NCBI RefSeq assembly: GCF_900182705.1
Contig: NZ_FXTP01000001.1
Span: 496,001-560,000, forward strand
Source: Gracilimonas mengyeensis
GTDB lineage: Bacteria; Bacteroidota; Rhodothermia; Balneolales; Balneolaceae
Direction: 5' to 3'
Length of the DNA stretch: 64,000 nt
The notes under the pieces were generated by a model, which did no database searches, was not told where the DNA came from, and was given only the letters and a program-made list of their open reading frames with translations. Below, one piece after another: positions 15,885 through 25,612 of the stretch (positions within the stretch are counted from its first letter, which is position 1; each line of letters begins with the position of its first letter). Position numbers and translations under genes: made by a program.

Positions 15885-17880
15885 TATCGTCTGAGCCATT
15901 TCTATTGTCATTTAATTCTGATTGTTTATTAGTTTCTTCTTCAAACAGGATTACAAATCCCCCATTTGCTTCCACAGAAATTTCATGTATTTCTGAATCA
16001 CTTAATGAAATTGAATCTTTCTGGAAATCAAAACGGGCCTCGCCGTCTGAAATTAAAGTTCCGGTTTTATGATCGGGTAAAAATGACAAATCTACGGATA
16101 AGTTTTTAGCTTTTTTCTCCCCGTTAATTCCTGCCACAAACCAGGTATCCCCTGCCCTTCGGGCAATAATCACTTCTTTGCCGGGATATCCGTCTATAAA
16201 GCGCATCTCGTCCCAGCGTACCGGAATCTTTTTAACAAAATCTTTTACATAATCAGGTACTTCTTCCATGCCCTCCGCCGTTTCAGCGTAATGCTGTATG
16301 CCGGACGTAAACAATACCGGCAACGCCAGTTCAAAACTGCTGGTCGTCTGCCTTTTCACATTAAATAATTCCGTCAGGCTCATCGGAGTGAAATCCATCG
16401 GGCTGAACACATTTCGGGTAAAGGGCAACAAAGTGCTGTGCTCAGCTTCAAGATCGGCATTTGGTTGTTCAAAAGTCACAAACTCAAAGCCTTTAACTGA
16501 TTCCATCGTTACCAGGTTGGGCCAGGTTCTGTGCCATCCACGCGGCAAGGTGGTTCCGTGAGTATTAACCAATAAGTGATGATCTGCAGCGTCTTCGAAA
16601 ATGTCGATATAGTATTGCATCATGGATTGTCCGTCGCCTGCAAAAAAATCTACTTTCACGCCTTTAATACCCATTTCCTCCAGACGTGCGAATTCAGCCC
16701 GACGTTGCTCTCTATCCAATAATTTACTTTTTGGGGTATACACCGTTTCATTCCAGCTGCCGGATGAGTTATACCATAAGATAAGTCCTACATCCTTAGT
16801 AGCCGCATAATCTGCCAGCTCTGCTATACGATCGTAGCCAATGTTTACATCCCAGTTTACATCCACCAGGGTGTATTCCCACCCCATATCGGCAGCATAA
16901 TCTATAAACTCTTTCTGGGTGTCGTAGTTAACCGAAGCATCTTTTAGTTTAGCCCAACTCCAGGAGGCCCGGCCGGGTTCAATCCATGAGGTATCTTCTA
17001 AAGCGACAGGTTCAGCGAGGTCTGTCCCCAAAGTAGATTCGGTTATAGTTTTTAAATCTCCAATAGCCATAATACGCCATGGTGAAGTCCAGGGTAATTC
17101 TGATTCCGGAAGCAGCGCTCTATCCGGGAATTGTTCACCTTCCTGAGGGAAACCAACCTGGTAATTTCCATTTGGAGATTGTTGTTTTAAACGGGTTGCA
17201 GAATAGCTTCCATCCATGCCGGTTTCCGATATCAACACCCAGGTGTTTCCAGATTTAAAAAGCGCAGGATAAGCCCACCCGGCTTCATTGGGAGCGGGAG
17301 TTCCCACTTCTACATCAATAAAATAGTGCTCTTCGTAAGAAGGATTGGTTTGGGCAAAGCCGGTATTTACATTGGCAAGCGGTTGCAACCAGGCGCGTGT
17401 TTCAGCTGGAAAATTAAAATGCGTTTTTTCCTCACTTATGTGATGAAGCTGATCGCTCTCTCCCGGGAAGATATACCGAAAAGCCACACTTTCATCAGAA
17501 ACCTGGAACTCGATGTTCATCTTCTGCCCGCTTTGGTGCTCCAGATAATACGTCTTCTTTTTTGCGTTGTATTTAATGTGAGTCTGTTTGCCGTGTAGCA
17601 ATGAATATTCGTCTTGTACCCTGTTGGGTCCCGTAATTTCCCTGAGTGTCATATTCTTGGAAAAATCAGTTCCATCCATCACTAGCCCAAGCTGTGAAGT
17701 ATCAACCACTACTTCATTATCAACTATCACCTGGTATGCGGGCTGATGATCATCCATCAACATAAAATTCATTGCAATTTCTGAACCTTCACTTTGAAGG
17801 GTATCCTTGTTATCAAGACCAGAACAACTTGTTGCAAAAAGAACAAGCAAGGCGATGTGGACTAAAGAAGTGATTTTCAT
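15871..17880 (-). CDS. GH97 retaining-type glycosidase, lipoprotein (alpha-galactosidase or beta-L-arabinopyranosidase)
   Basis: This 669-residue lipoprotein has lipobox ATSC with Cys 19. It has the GH97 layout: an N-terminal beta-super-sandwich (about 30-275), a TIM barrel (about 285-560) and a C-terminal sheet. In the barrel, KVDFF carries D411, the nucleophile position of retaining GH97 enzymes, and VTMES carries E460, the acid/base candidate. Inverting SusB-type members lack this Asp, so starch is not the substrate. Retaining GH97 members include alpha-galactosidases and beta-L-arabinopyranosidases, and the arabinan context favours the latter as an inference. The frame is open to 17982, but the ATG at 17880 gives the lipoprotein signal. 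It shares a 14-bp overlap with galM. Confidence 0.9.
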   Translation of the reverse strand: MKITSLVHIALLVLFATSCSGLDNKDTLQSEGSEIAMNFMLMDDHQPAYQVIVDNEVVVDTSQLGLVMDGTDFSKNMTLREITGPNRVQDEYSLLHGKQTHIKYNAKKKTYYLEHQSGQKMNIEFQVSDESVAFRYIFPGESDQLHHISEEKTHFNFPAETRAWLQPLANVNTGFAQTNPSYEEHYFIDVEVGTPAPNEAGWAYPALFKSGNTWVLISETGMDGSYSATRLKQQSPNGNYQVGFPQEGEQFPDRALLPESELPWTSPWRIMAIGDLKTITESTLGTDLAEPVALEDTSWIEPGRASWSWAKLKDASVNYDTQKEFIDYAADMGWEYTLVDVNWDVNIGYDRIAELADYAATKDVGLILWYNSSGSWNETVYTPKSKLLDREQRRAEFARLEEMGIKGVKVDFFAGDGQSMMQYYIDIFEDAADHHLLVNTHGTTLPRGWHRTWPNLVTMESVKGFEFVTFEQPNADLEAEHSTLLPFTRNVFSPMDFTPMSLTELFNVKRQTTSSFELALPVLFTSGIQHYAETAEGMEEVPDYVKDFVKKIPVRWDEMRFIDGYPGKEVIIARRAGDTWFVAGINGEKKAKNLSVDLSFLPDHKTGTLISDGEARFDFQKDSISLSDSEIHEISVEANGGFVILFEEETNKQSELNDNRNGSDDNERI

Positions 17881-18005
17881 GTACAGGATATCATCATTTA
17901 ACCGCATAAGTTTAGGTTGTACTTCAAAAAATTTCTTACCTGGTGAGCCTTCAAATTTATGCGGTGAATTCTCCGAACCCACCAGGCAGAAATTATACTG
18001 TTTTG

Positions 18006-19610
18006 TTAGTTTTCAATTTCTCCAATTATCATCGTGAATGAATGAGCTGGAAAAGTATATTCAAAACTTTCTCCACTCACATTCAGATCATCTTTTCGGG
18101 TCGTTTTTACCCGCGTGTTATTGAAATCATTTCGTGCTTTGATATCGGGTCCGTTGACTTCATACACTTCAAAAGGACCATCAAAAATGCCTTGTTGCGA
18201 TAAAATATCGGCTGTAATGGCTTCGTCTTTATGTCGGTTCACCACGTTGATTACTACTTTACCATCGTCATTATATGTTGCAGAAACATCCAGGTAAGGC
18301 ACATCCAGCTGACGGGTAGCCGAATAACCGGCACCGCTATTATATACGTCTGTGTTGTAGGTTTCTGAATCCACATACACATCCAATGCGGTACCATGAG
18401 CATTTTGAGCGAATAGCTGTAAAGGATAATAAATGGATTGTAAAAACAGGTCTTCCTCGTTGGTAAAAATCGGGGCAATCACATTAACCAGCTGGGCCAT
18501 GTTGGCCATTTTTACGATATCGGCATTACGGATAAAGCCGTTAAGAAAACCAGCCACTACCAGGGCATCTTCCAAATTGTATTTTTCTTCCAGTGCATTA
18601 TAACCAGAACCTCCGGTTGCTCCGCGTTGACGGTACCACACATTCCATTCGTCCCATGCTATATAAATCATGTCGTCTTCAACGGTACGTTCCGGATCTT
18701 GCATGATCTCTGCAATCATTCCTCTAACCACCTGGGTACGGTCTTCCATCACCCGTGGACTGGCCATGAAGTCATAGTAATCGTCGTCCTCGTTACCTAC
18801 ATAGATATGCAGCGAGATGTAATCAATATAATCCTGAAGCTCATGCAGAATGGTTCTGTTCCAATGATCAGGATCGGCGTCTTCTCCATAATAATTCGAA
18901 GAACCGGCGGCAATCAGTTTAATGCGGGGATCGGTCCATTTCATCAGCTTGGCAGCTTCAAGGGCTTTCTTGCTGTAATCTTCAGCATTCAGGTGCCCCA
19001 TTTGCCAATGCCCGTCCATTTCATTACCAAGACTCCAATACATAATATCGTGAGGTTCTTCGTAGCCGTGCTTTTTACGCAATTCGGCATAATATGGCCC
19101 CTCTTCTATGTTGGTGTATTCTACCCATCGGCGGGCTTCTTCAATGGTTCCCGTTCCAAGGTTTACAGCAAAATAAGGTTCAGTACCTACTTTTTTAGCA
19201 AACTCCATGAACTCATTGGTCCCGAAGTGATTCGTCTCCAAAACATCCCAGGCCAAATCCATGCGGGTTGGGCGATCTTCAACAGGTCCTACCCCATCCA
19301 GCCAGTGATAATTTGATACAAAGTTCCCTCCCGGGTAGCGTAAAATACTAACATTCAATCCTTTAACAGCTTCAAGCACATCTTCTCTGAAGCCATCTTC
19401 ATCGGCCAGTGGAGAATCGGGATCATAAATTCCTCCATAAATATGTCGGCCAAGGTGTTCGGTAAAATTTCCATATAAATGCTCATGCACTTCTCCAATA
19501 GTTCGGTCTACATCAATTTTGATGCGTGCATTTTGAGCTTGTGCCTGAACTGTCAAAAACAGTCCTGCAATTAGCAATAGGGGTGAAAAAGTCTTTATAA
19601 ATCTTTGCAT
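18006..19610 (-). CDS. GH51 alpha-L-arabinofuranosidase (copy after susCD1), exported
   Basis: This 534-residue protein has a signal peptide (about 1-26, ending AQAQ), a GH51 TIM barrel and a C-terminal beta-sandwich. The acid/base is E197 in SLGNEMDG and the nucleophile is E321 in AWDEWNVW. RYPGGNFVSNYHW matches the group of arabinan-active GH51 enzymes. The ATG at 19610 is preferred to the one 9 bp earlier because AAGGA lies 9 bp before it. It is the first enzyme gene downstream of susD1, but a terminator-like hairpin at 19767 stands between them, so it may be expressed below the level of susCD1. The gap to the GH97 start is 125 bp. Confidence 0.95.
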   Translation of the reverse strand: MQRFIKTFSPLLLIAGLFLTVQAQAQNARIKIDVDRTIGEVHEHLYGNFTEHLGRHIYGGIYDPDSPLADEDGFREDVLEAVKGLNVSILRYPGGNFVSNYHWLDGVGPVEDRPTRMDLAWDVLETNHFGTNEFMEFAKKVGTEPYFAVNLGTGTIEEARRWVEYTNIEEGPYYAELRKKHGYEEPHDIMYWSLGNEMDGHWQMGHLNAEDYSKKALEAAKLMKWTDPRIKLIAAGSSNYYGEDADPDHWNRTILHELQDYIDYISLHIYVGNEDDDYYDFMASPRVMEDRTQVVRGMIAEIMQDPERTVEDDMIYIAWDEWNVWYRQRGATGGSGYNALEEKYNLEDALVVAGFLNGFIRNADIVKMANMAQLVNVIAPIFTNEEDLFLQSIYYPLQLFAQNAHGTALDVYVDSETYNTDVYNSGAGYSATRQLDVPYLDVSATYNDDGKVVINVVNRHKDEAITADILSQQGIFDGPFEVYEVNGPDIKARNDFNNTRVKTTRKDDLNVSGESFEYTFPAHSFTMIIGEIEN

Positions 19611-19766
19611 GGTGATCATTCCTTTGGTGAGATTAATACATGCGGCCCTGTTTAATACTGTTTCTGGATAACCTCCAGTTTAGTTCAGTAGCTGCTTCAA
19701 ATTTAAAATCGGGTTTATGTTGATAACAACTATCCCTGTTTGAAGTACGTAATCGTTTAAAAAATA

Positions 19767-19796
19767 GGCCTGCCGGCAGCTACCAACCGGCAGACC
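19767..19796 (-). terminator. Terminator or attenuator after susD1
   Basis: On the minus strand a 10-bp stem (one T-G wobble) pairs the complement of 19787-19796 with that of 19767-19776 around a 10-nt loop, followed by TATTTTTTAAA. It lies 28 bp after the susD1 stop and about 160 bp before the GH51 start. A related hairpin with the same loop theme is found at 25404, after the GH127 gene. It could limit read-through from the abundant transporter message into the enzyme genes. Confidence 0.75.
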
Positions 19797-19823
19797 CTTT
19801 TATCCATGAGTAAAGGCTACTAC

Positions 19824-21353
19824 TTAGTTATTAGCCGGATTCGGTTCAAGATTTGGATTCACATCCAGTTCATCCTGTGGAATTGGCAGGTATTGTTTAC
19901 CTGGTGCCCATGAATCAAATTCTGAATCGCGTTGGCGAAGTTCTTCAACCTTAGCGGGATCATCAAACCATCCCCAACGGATGATGTCATGTATACGTAT
20001 TGCTTCAATCGCAAATTCGAGTGCTCGTTCGTGTGCAAGCTGGTCTCTCATTTCTTGTTGTGAGAAAGCAGAAAATTCAGCTACACGGTCTGGTAATCCG
20101 GCACGATCTCTAACGCGTTGGATATACTGAGCTGCAACGGCCTGGTTACCCAATTCGTTTTGTGTTTCAGCATACATTAATAAGATATCAGAGAAGCGCA
20201 GTACACGGTAATTGATACCAGAATCTTCACGCAGTTCAGGTTGTGGTAACCCTTCGTTGGTATACTTACGGGGATAGATATCACCCGGATAGTTCCATTC
20301 GTGTCCATATACCGTTTCGTCATACTCACGAGACATGATAGTTGGTTGCAAACGTCTGTCGAATTCACCTTCTACCGTCATTTCCTGCTGAAATGCCTGG
20401 TAAATCCAGTCGGTCACGAGGAAATCCTCATAGCCTTCAGGAGAATAGGTAAAGGCGATAGATGAACGCTGTTGCCAGTTACCATTAGGCTCGCCACCAT
20501 AGTTTGCAACAGAACCACCCACTTGTTCGATGCTTCCGAACTGCACTTCAAATAATGATTCTGCATTATTTTCGTGGTCTACATCAAAGTTGTGGCGGAA
20601 GTCTTCCATCAACTCATACACGGCATAAGGTCCGCCGTCAATAAGTTTTTCGAACTCGGTAGCAGCTTCGCTCCAACGTTCGCGGTACAAGTATGATTTA
20701 CCAAGCATTCCGGTAGCAGCACCTACAGTAGCACGACCTATTTGTCCTTGATCAGGACCTGTTACGTCGTTATAGGATACTGGCAGACGGCTCTGTGCTT
20801 CCTGGAAATCACTGTGAATTTGTGCCCAAAGGTCTTCTTCACTTGCAGTTGGTACGTTGTATTCACTGGGCTCCTGGGGTTCAAGAACAAGTGGTACTTC
20901 GTAAAAGTTAATGGCCAAATTGAAGTAAGCGAGCCCTCGCAGGAAGTACGCCTGTCCGAGAAGGCGTTCTTTCAATTCAGGTTCTACATCCATTTCTGGA
21001 ACATATTGCAGTACCTGGTTAGCACGATAGATAATGATATAATGACCGTCCCACACCCAAGCAACCGGTCCAGAAGTGGCCGGAATGTTGAATGCAGCAA
21101 CCTGCCATAAATCAGGCCATGGAGTATCTGCTTTGAAGTCGTCTCCGCGACCGTCGGTTAATGCAGGAATCATCCGCATGTAGGTGCCATCATTAAGCAG
21201 CGCGGCATATATCGCCGTCACTCCCTTTACAGCATCTTCCTGGGTTTGCCAGAAAGTATCCGTTGTGGGCTCATTCGGGTTTGTCAAATTTAACTCATCA
21301 CTGCAGCCCGCAAACAGAAAGAGTGTGAGAAAAAGTAGGGTTAATTTCTTCAT
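19824..21353 (-). CDS. SusD/RagB-type glycan-binding lipoprotein 1
   Basis: This 509-residue outer-membrane lipoprotein has lipobox FAGC with Cys 17. It shows the SusD layout of tetratricopeptide-like helices: the N-terminal DTFWQTQEDAVKGVTAIYAAL, the FLRGLAYFNLAINFYEVPLV repeat (about residues 132-151), and the C-terminal RFSDILLMYAETQNELGN and ERALEFAIEAIRIHDIIRWGW, which are hallmarks of the family. SusD proteins sit as lids on the SusC barrel and bind oligosaccharides. The gene follows susC1 by 53 bp, as a usual pair. Substrate is not readable from sequence; the surroundings suggest arabino-oligosaccharides. Confidence 0.95.
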   Translation of the reverse strand: MKKLTLLFLTLFLFAGCSDELNLTNPNEPTTDTFWQTQEDAVKGVTAIYAALLNDGTYMRMIPALTDGRGDDFKADTPWPDLWQVAAFNIPATSGPVAWVWDGHYIIIYRANQVLQYVPEMDVEPELKERLLGQAYFLRGLAYFNLAINFYEVPLVLEPQEPSEYNVPTASEEDLWAQIHSDFQEAQSRLPVSYNDVTGPDQGQIGRATVGAATGMLGKSYLYRERWSEAATEFEKLIDGGPYAVYELMEDFRHNFDVDHENNAESLFEVQFGSIEQVGGSVANYGGEPNGNWQQRSSIAFTYSPEGYEDFLVTDWIYQAFQQEMTVEGEFDRRLQPTIMSREYDETVYGHEWNYPGDIYPRKYTNEGLPQPELREDSGINYRVLRFSDILLMYAETQNELGNQAVAAQYIQRVRDRAGLPDRVAEFSAFSQQEMRDQLAHERALEFAIEAIRIHDIIRWGWFDDPAKVEELRQRDSEFDSWAPGKQYLPIPQDELDVNPNLEPNPANN

Positions 21354-21406
21354 GGTCTTGTTATTTAATATTCGTGTTAAGCTTGTGGTTAATCATTGAT
21401 TAAGCT

Positions 21407-24400
21407 TTAGAAGCCAATTTCTAAACCAACCATGAATGATCGGGGTTTAGGATAAGAGCCATTGTCATAGCCAGGTTCAAATGTACCGGCGGTAAAATCA
21501 GGATTGTATCCTTTGTAGTGCTGGAAGGAATACAGGTTTTGAACCTGGAAGTACACACGTGTGTTCTTCACGCCAACCATTTCTCGTACACTTTGAGGCA
21601 GAGAATAACCAACTGCAACCGTGTTGATTCGCAAGAAGGTACCATTTTGCAACCACCCTTCACGATCCGAGTCACGACCGTTGTTATTCGGGTCATTTAC
21701 TACCCTGCGCGGGATATTTGTGTCACGGTTTTCAGGTGTCCAGCGGTCTAACATATCTTCGTGATAGTTCAGATAATCACTGGTAAGCATCAGGTAGCGG
21801 TAAATACGGCTGTTAATCTTATGCCCTCCCATACCGGAAGCAAACACGGTGAAGTCAAATTGTTTGTATTGACCGGTGAAGTTCAATCCATAAGTATACT
21901 TAGGAAGGCCACTTCCCAGGTACGTACGGTCATCGGCATTAATCACACCATCTTCGTTGACGTCCTTAAACTTTAAGTCGCCAGGTGCAGTGCCGTTGTT
22001 CTGGAAAGCGTGGTTATCAATCTCTTCCTGGGATTGGAAGATACCTTCTACTTTATGACCAAAGTGACGGCCAATCTCCCCGCCTACTTCTGTTTTGGTA
22101 CCTACACCGTAGATGGGCTCATCGTTACCACCAAGGGCCAGTACTTCGTTTTTCAGCGTGCTAAAGTTGGCTGAGATATCGAAGGTGAAGTCACCCTGCA
22201 TTTTGTTGTAAGAAAGAGCTAATTCCAATCCGGAATTTCTCAGCTCACCCGCGTTAACGGTTGGCGGGTCAAATGCACCCGTGGTGTTTGGGATAGGCAC
22301 TGCAACCAGAATATCTGAAGTTGTGCTTGAGTAATACTCAGCGGTTAGATCGAACATATTTTTCAGGAATCTGGCATCAATACCAATGTTGGCAGTAGTC
22401 TTGGTTTCCCACTGAATTTCAGTATTAACTACCTGAGTTTGCGTTGCACCAAACACTTTGCTGCCGTTCCAGTTGTAAGGGATACTGGTGTTGATGGTAC
22501 CAATGTACTGGTATTCGCCAATACTTTGGTTACCCAGCTGTCCGTAACTGGCACGCACTTTCAACTGATTGATAAAAGAAGGCAGTGAAAAGAAATCTTC
22601 GTTGTGCAAGTTCCAACCTACGGATGCAGATGGGAAGTTACCATATCGGTTATCTTCAGGAAATCTTGAAGAGCCATCGCGGCGAAGTGTAGCAGTCAGC
22701 AGGTACCGGTCGTCGTAGTTGTAGTTAAGACGAGTGAAGTAAGATTCAAGTGCATTCGCGTTTTCTGAACCGCTTGAAGTCTTGGTATTACCATTATCCA
22801 GTACTTTAAAGTATGGTTTGGGGAAGCCTTCCGCATAACCATTTCGGAAAATCCCTCCACCTCTTTGGTAAGTATGTCCAACCAGTAAGGTAACATCATG
22901 ATTTCCCTCAAATTCACGATCGTATGTTAAAGTGTTTTCAACAACGCCGGTGTAATAAGTATTCTCGCCGTCATTCAAGTCAGCAGCAGCATTACTGAAA
23001 AAGAAGCCTTGCACAAACTCAGGCACCCAGTTCACGTTACGTACGTTGGTACGATCGTAACTACCACTGATTTTGTAAGTCAGTGTTTGCTGATTATCGT
23101 CAATAATATCTACTTCACCATATGCGGAAGCAAATGTTCTGCTAACGTTCGTTTCACCTTCCAACAATTGATTGGTACAAGGTACGTTCAGTACAATCGC
23201 ACGGTGAATCGTTTGATCTGTTCCTGCACATCCACCTTCAACAGAGGGATCATACAAGCCCAGCGTTGGAATAGCGGAAACCAAGTCAACAATCATTGGA
23301 GGACGACCACCCGTTAACTCAGAGGTATTGTAGTTTAGGGCTTTTTCGTTGGTATATGTGTAGTAGAACGACTGACCAAACTTAAAAATACCCTTTTCTG
23401 CAGTGGTGTTTAAGCGGGTTGAATAACGCTCATAATCAGGACCATGGCCAACAAGGGTTCCTTCAGAATCCAGATAATCTAAAGAGAGGTTGTAGGTCGT
23501 ATTCTCGCCACCACCGTAAAAGGTCAGGTTGTGGTTCATTCTCTGTCCGGTTTTTAAACCTTCTTCCTGCCAGTCAGTGTTAATATCATCAATGTAAAGC
23601 GGGCTGTTAGGATCGTTACCAGCTACCAATGGCATTCCTGCATTTCTCAAGCCTTCATTAACCAGCATTTGATAATCTTCGCGTCCGGTAACGGGCATGC
23701 GTTGCCAAACTTCATCGATACCGAAGTATCCACTGTATTCAACCTGAAGCGGAGTATCTGTTGTCCCCTGTTGGGTGGTAATCAGTACTACCCCGTTTGC
23801 AGCCCTTGAACCATAAATAGCGGCAGCAGAAGCATCCTTCAGGATTTCAATAGAGGTAATATCGTTAGGGTTAAAGTCTCTGATGCTGGTACCTACAGGT
23901 ACACCATCAATTACAAAAAGCGGAGAATTATTACCAAAAGTACCAACACCTCGAATACGGATATTTGGAGCGGCACCAGGCTGACCGTCACTATTCACCT
24001 GTACTCCTGGCACCCGACCTTGAATAAGGTCTGCCGGGTCGCTTGTTGAATATGATTTCATGTCATCCCCGTCAATACTGCTAATAGATCCGGTTAATTC
24101 TCGTCTTTGCTGAGTACCATACCCTACTACAACAATATCTTCACCCATCAAAGAAACGGGGGAAAGCTGAACGTCAATTTCCTGACGTCCGTCAATAGGC
24201 ACTTCCACCGTTTGAAATCCGATATATGAGAATATCAGCGTATCATTCAGTGAAGGCGCATTAAGTTCATATTGTCCGTTTACGTCAGTAGTGGTACCAG
24301 TCATGGTTCCTTTTACGATGATGTTAACCCCTGGCAGAGTTTCATCATTGCTTTCATCCGTCACCACTCCGGTAACTTGCTGCGCAAGGACATTTCCCTG

Positions 24401-24460
24401 CCACAAAAGTACCAGTGAGAACATCGTTAGGCATGTAGCATAAAAAGTAGCTTTTTTCAT
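21407..24460 (-). CDS. SusC/RagA-type TonB-dependent outer-membrane transporter 1
   Basis: This 1017-residue protein has a signal peptide (1-26), a carboxypeptidase-regulatory-like domain (about 28-105), a TonB-box-like EDIVVVGYG (107-115), a plug (about 120-240, with PLFVIDGVPV and ILKDASAAAIYGSRAANGVVLITT) and a 22-strand barrel ending in a terminal Phe. It imports oligosaccharides using energy from TonB. There is no STN signalling domain, and no sigma/anti-sigma genes are nearby, so control probably comes from the palindromes upstream. Its first 115 residues are nearly the same as those of the second SusC at 29319, whereas the barrels differ widely, so the pair looks like a duplication with divergent substrate-binding parts. 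Confidence 0.96.
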   Translation of the reverse strand: MKKATFYATCLTMFSLVLLWQGNVLAQQVTGVVTDESNDETLPGVNIIVKGTMTGTTTDVNGQYELNAPSLNDTLIFSYIGFQTVEVPIDGRQEIDVQLSPVSLMGEDIVVVGYGTQQRRELTGSISSIDGDDMKSYSTSDPADLIQGRVPGVQVNSDGQPGAAPNIRIRGVGTFGNNSPLFVIDGVPVGTSIRDFNPNDITSIEILKDASAAAIYGSRAANGVVLITTQQGTTDTPLQVEYSGYFGIDEVWQRMPVTGREDYQMLVNEGLRNAGMPLVAGNDPNSPLYIDDINTDWQEEGLKTGQRMNHNLTFYGGGENTTYNLSLDYLDSEGTLVGHGPDYERYSTRLNTTAEKGIFKFGQSFYYTYTNEKALNYNTSELTGGRPPMIVDLVSAIPTLGLYDPSVEGGCAGTDQTIHRAIVLNVPCTNQLLEGETNVSRTFASAYGEVDIIDDNQQTLTYKISGSYDRTNVRNVNWVPEFVQGFFFSNAAADLNDGENTYYTGVVENTLTYDREFEGNHDVTLLVGHTYQRGGGIFRNGYAEGFPKPYFKVLDNGNTKTSSGSENANALESYFTRLNYNYDDRYLLTATLRRDGSSRFPEDNRYGNFPSASVGWNLHNEDFFSLPSFINQLKVRASYGQLGNQSIGEYQYIGTINTSIPYNWNGSKVFGATQTQVVNTEIQWETKTTANIGIDARFLKNMFDLTAEYYSSTTSDILVAVPIPNTTGAFDPPTVNAGELRNSGLELALSYNKMQGDFTFDISANFSTLKNEVLALGGNDEPIYGVGTKTEVGGEIGRHFGHKVEGIFQSQEEIDNHAFQNNGTAPGDLKFKDVNEDGVINADDRTYLGSGLPKYTYGLNFTGQYKQFDFTVFASGMGGHKINSRIYRYLMLTSDYLNYHEDMLDRWTPENRDTNIPRRVVNDPNNNGRDSDREGWLQNGTFLRINTVAVGYSLPQSVREMVGVKNTRVYFQVQNLYSFQHYKGYNPDFTAGTFEPGYDNGSYPKPRSFMVGLEIGF

Positions 24461-24649
24461 ATTACCTCTGTTTTAGATTTAGTTGAGATAGTTAGCTAGC
24501 TCAGTGGACTTGGTATAGTGATTCCGCATAGATAATAACTAAGCACCACTCACTAACTATTTAGATTAATATTCCGTCTTTCAATTAGAGAAGCCTGAAG
24601 TCCAACTTATTTTGAGCTCATAAATCATCTTATTTTCCCCAAAATCGAA

Positions 24650-24657
24650 AAGCGCTT
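24650..24657. promoter_or_regulatory. AAGCGCTT palindrome in the susC1 promoter
   Basis: The 8-bp palindrome AAGCGCTT, in the wider context GAAAAGCGCTTCCA, lies 190 bp before the susC1 start and 58 bp from the AraR-type operator. An identical core with the same flanking bases lies at 32507 in the susC2 promoter and at 44954. This shape is typical of LacI-family operators, but no LacI-family gene is in the window. Confidence 0.45.
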
Positions 24658-24715
24658 CCACTTTTTACCCAAAAAACGGACACTTTCCTGATCGTGATAT
24701 CAGGTAATCAATAAT

Positions 24716-24734
24716 TGGTGTCTAAATGACACTT
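24716..24734. promoter_or_regulatory. Candidate AraR operator ahead of susC1
   Basis: The sequence tggtgtctaaatgacactt contains the perfect palindrome GTGTC-N5-GACAC and matches the AAGTGT-N7-ACACTT family with two changes in the left arm. It lies exactly 256 bp before the susC1 start codon; the copy ahead of susC2 is also exactly 256 bp upstream. Confidence 0.65.
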
Positions 24735-25403
24735 ATTATTTTCAAGATTTAGCGAACAAGATGCAAGCGCTATTTATCATTTTTATCCAATTATTTTACA
24801 AAAAAACTGCTGCTTATTTTATTACGAAAAACCTAAATAAGCCTATTTAAGTTAGTTTATAATAGTTTATTTTTTAATTTTTTTAGGAATTAATGCTTTT
24901 TTGTCTGCTTTTATTTTTCTGTAAAAAGATGCAATAAATCAGGATTTTCTAATTTTTCCTAAGATGGCCGGAGAGTGAAACTAATTTTTTGTTAAATAAT
25001 GAGCGTCGCGGGAATGGCTTTTCTGGAGTTTAAAAGGCATCATATTTTCGAAAAGTGCTTCCACAGAATGAGCAATTTATCCTCTGTTACGGTCTATTTT
25101 TGCTCAAAATATTGAGGGATCTTGCATAAAATTTCACAACCCTGCTATATTGGAAGATGCCTTTAGAACTATTTGCCCCACCCCATCTACAACAAAAGAA
25201 TAGGTATGCAGAAGAGCCTTTTTTTCAGTTCCCTGCATTTTATTTCCCCCCATACCCTTTATTTATAAGTACTCATTATATAATAAGGCACCACATTGCT
25301 ACTTTGAAGCCTTATAAGAGATCTGCTATTCTTCTAAAATCGCTTTCTTCGATTGCACTGTAAGTAGATTAAAGGAATCTCAAATTCCTTTGATCACAAA
25401 AAA

Positions 25404-25433
25404 GGCTTACCGGAAGCTACTAACCGGCAAACC
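25404..25433 (-). terminator. Terminator after the GH127 gene
   Basis: On the minus strand a 10-bp stem with two G-T wobbles (GGTTTGCCGG against CCGGTAAGCC) encloses a 10-nt loop and is followed by seven T residues. It lies about 180 bp after the GH127 stop. Sequence and loop resemble the hairpin after susD1 at 19767, so both probably derive from the same ancestral terminator. Confidence 0.75.
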
Positions 25434-25612
25434 TTTGTTCATCTAAGCAAACTGTATTTAACAGTATCAGTTAAAGCATTTGAGTAAACCTCTCTGCAAA
25501 TACACGCTTGCTTTGGTATGTATTTGTTTAGATTGAAATGAAAACAGATGCACGTTCAACTTTACATCCATATTCAAATGGAATCCGCAACTTGATAAGT
25601 AATGCTACACCA

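Larger units (their letters stand above)
24461..25612. other. Long regulatory region upstream of susC1
   Basis: This 1152-bp A/T-rich stretch has no convincing gene. On the minus strand it carries, going away from susC1, an AAGCGCTT palindrome at 24650, the AraR-type operator at 24716, a distal AAGTGCTTCCA motif at 25053 and the terminator of the upstream GH127 gene at 25404. The proximal 300 bp and the distal motif align with the region ahead of susC2 (32316-33210), so both promoters descend from one. A 68-codon plus-strand frame at 25157-25363 is rejected as a gene. Confidence 0.6.

Noticed and set aside
18627-19316. 229-codon plus-strand frame opposite the GH51 gene
   Set aside because: Antisense to clear GH51 catalytic motifs; no recognisable domain.
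25157-25363. 68-codon plus-strand frame in the susC1 upstream region
   Set aside because: It has a GGAAG directly before ATG but poor spacing, a low-complexity Pro/Phe/Tyr-rich product and no similarity; the region is regulatory.
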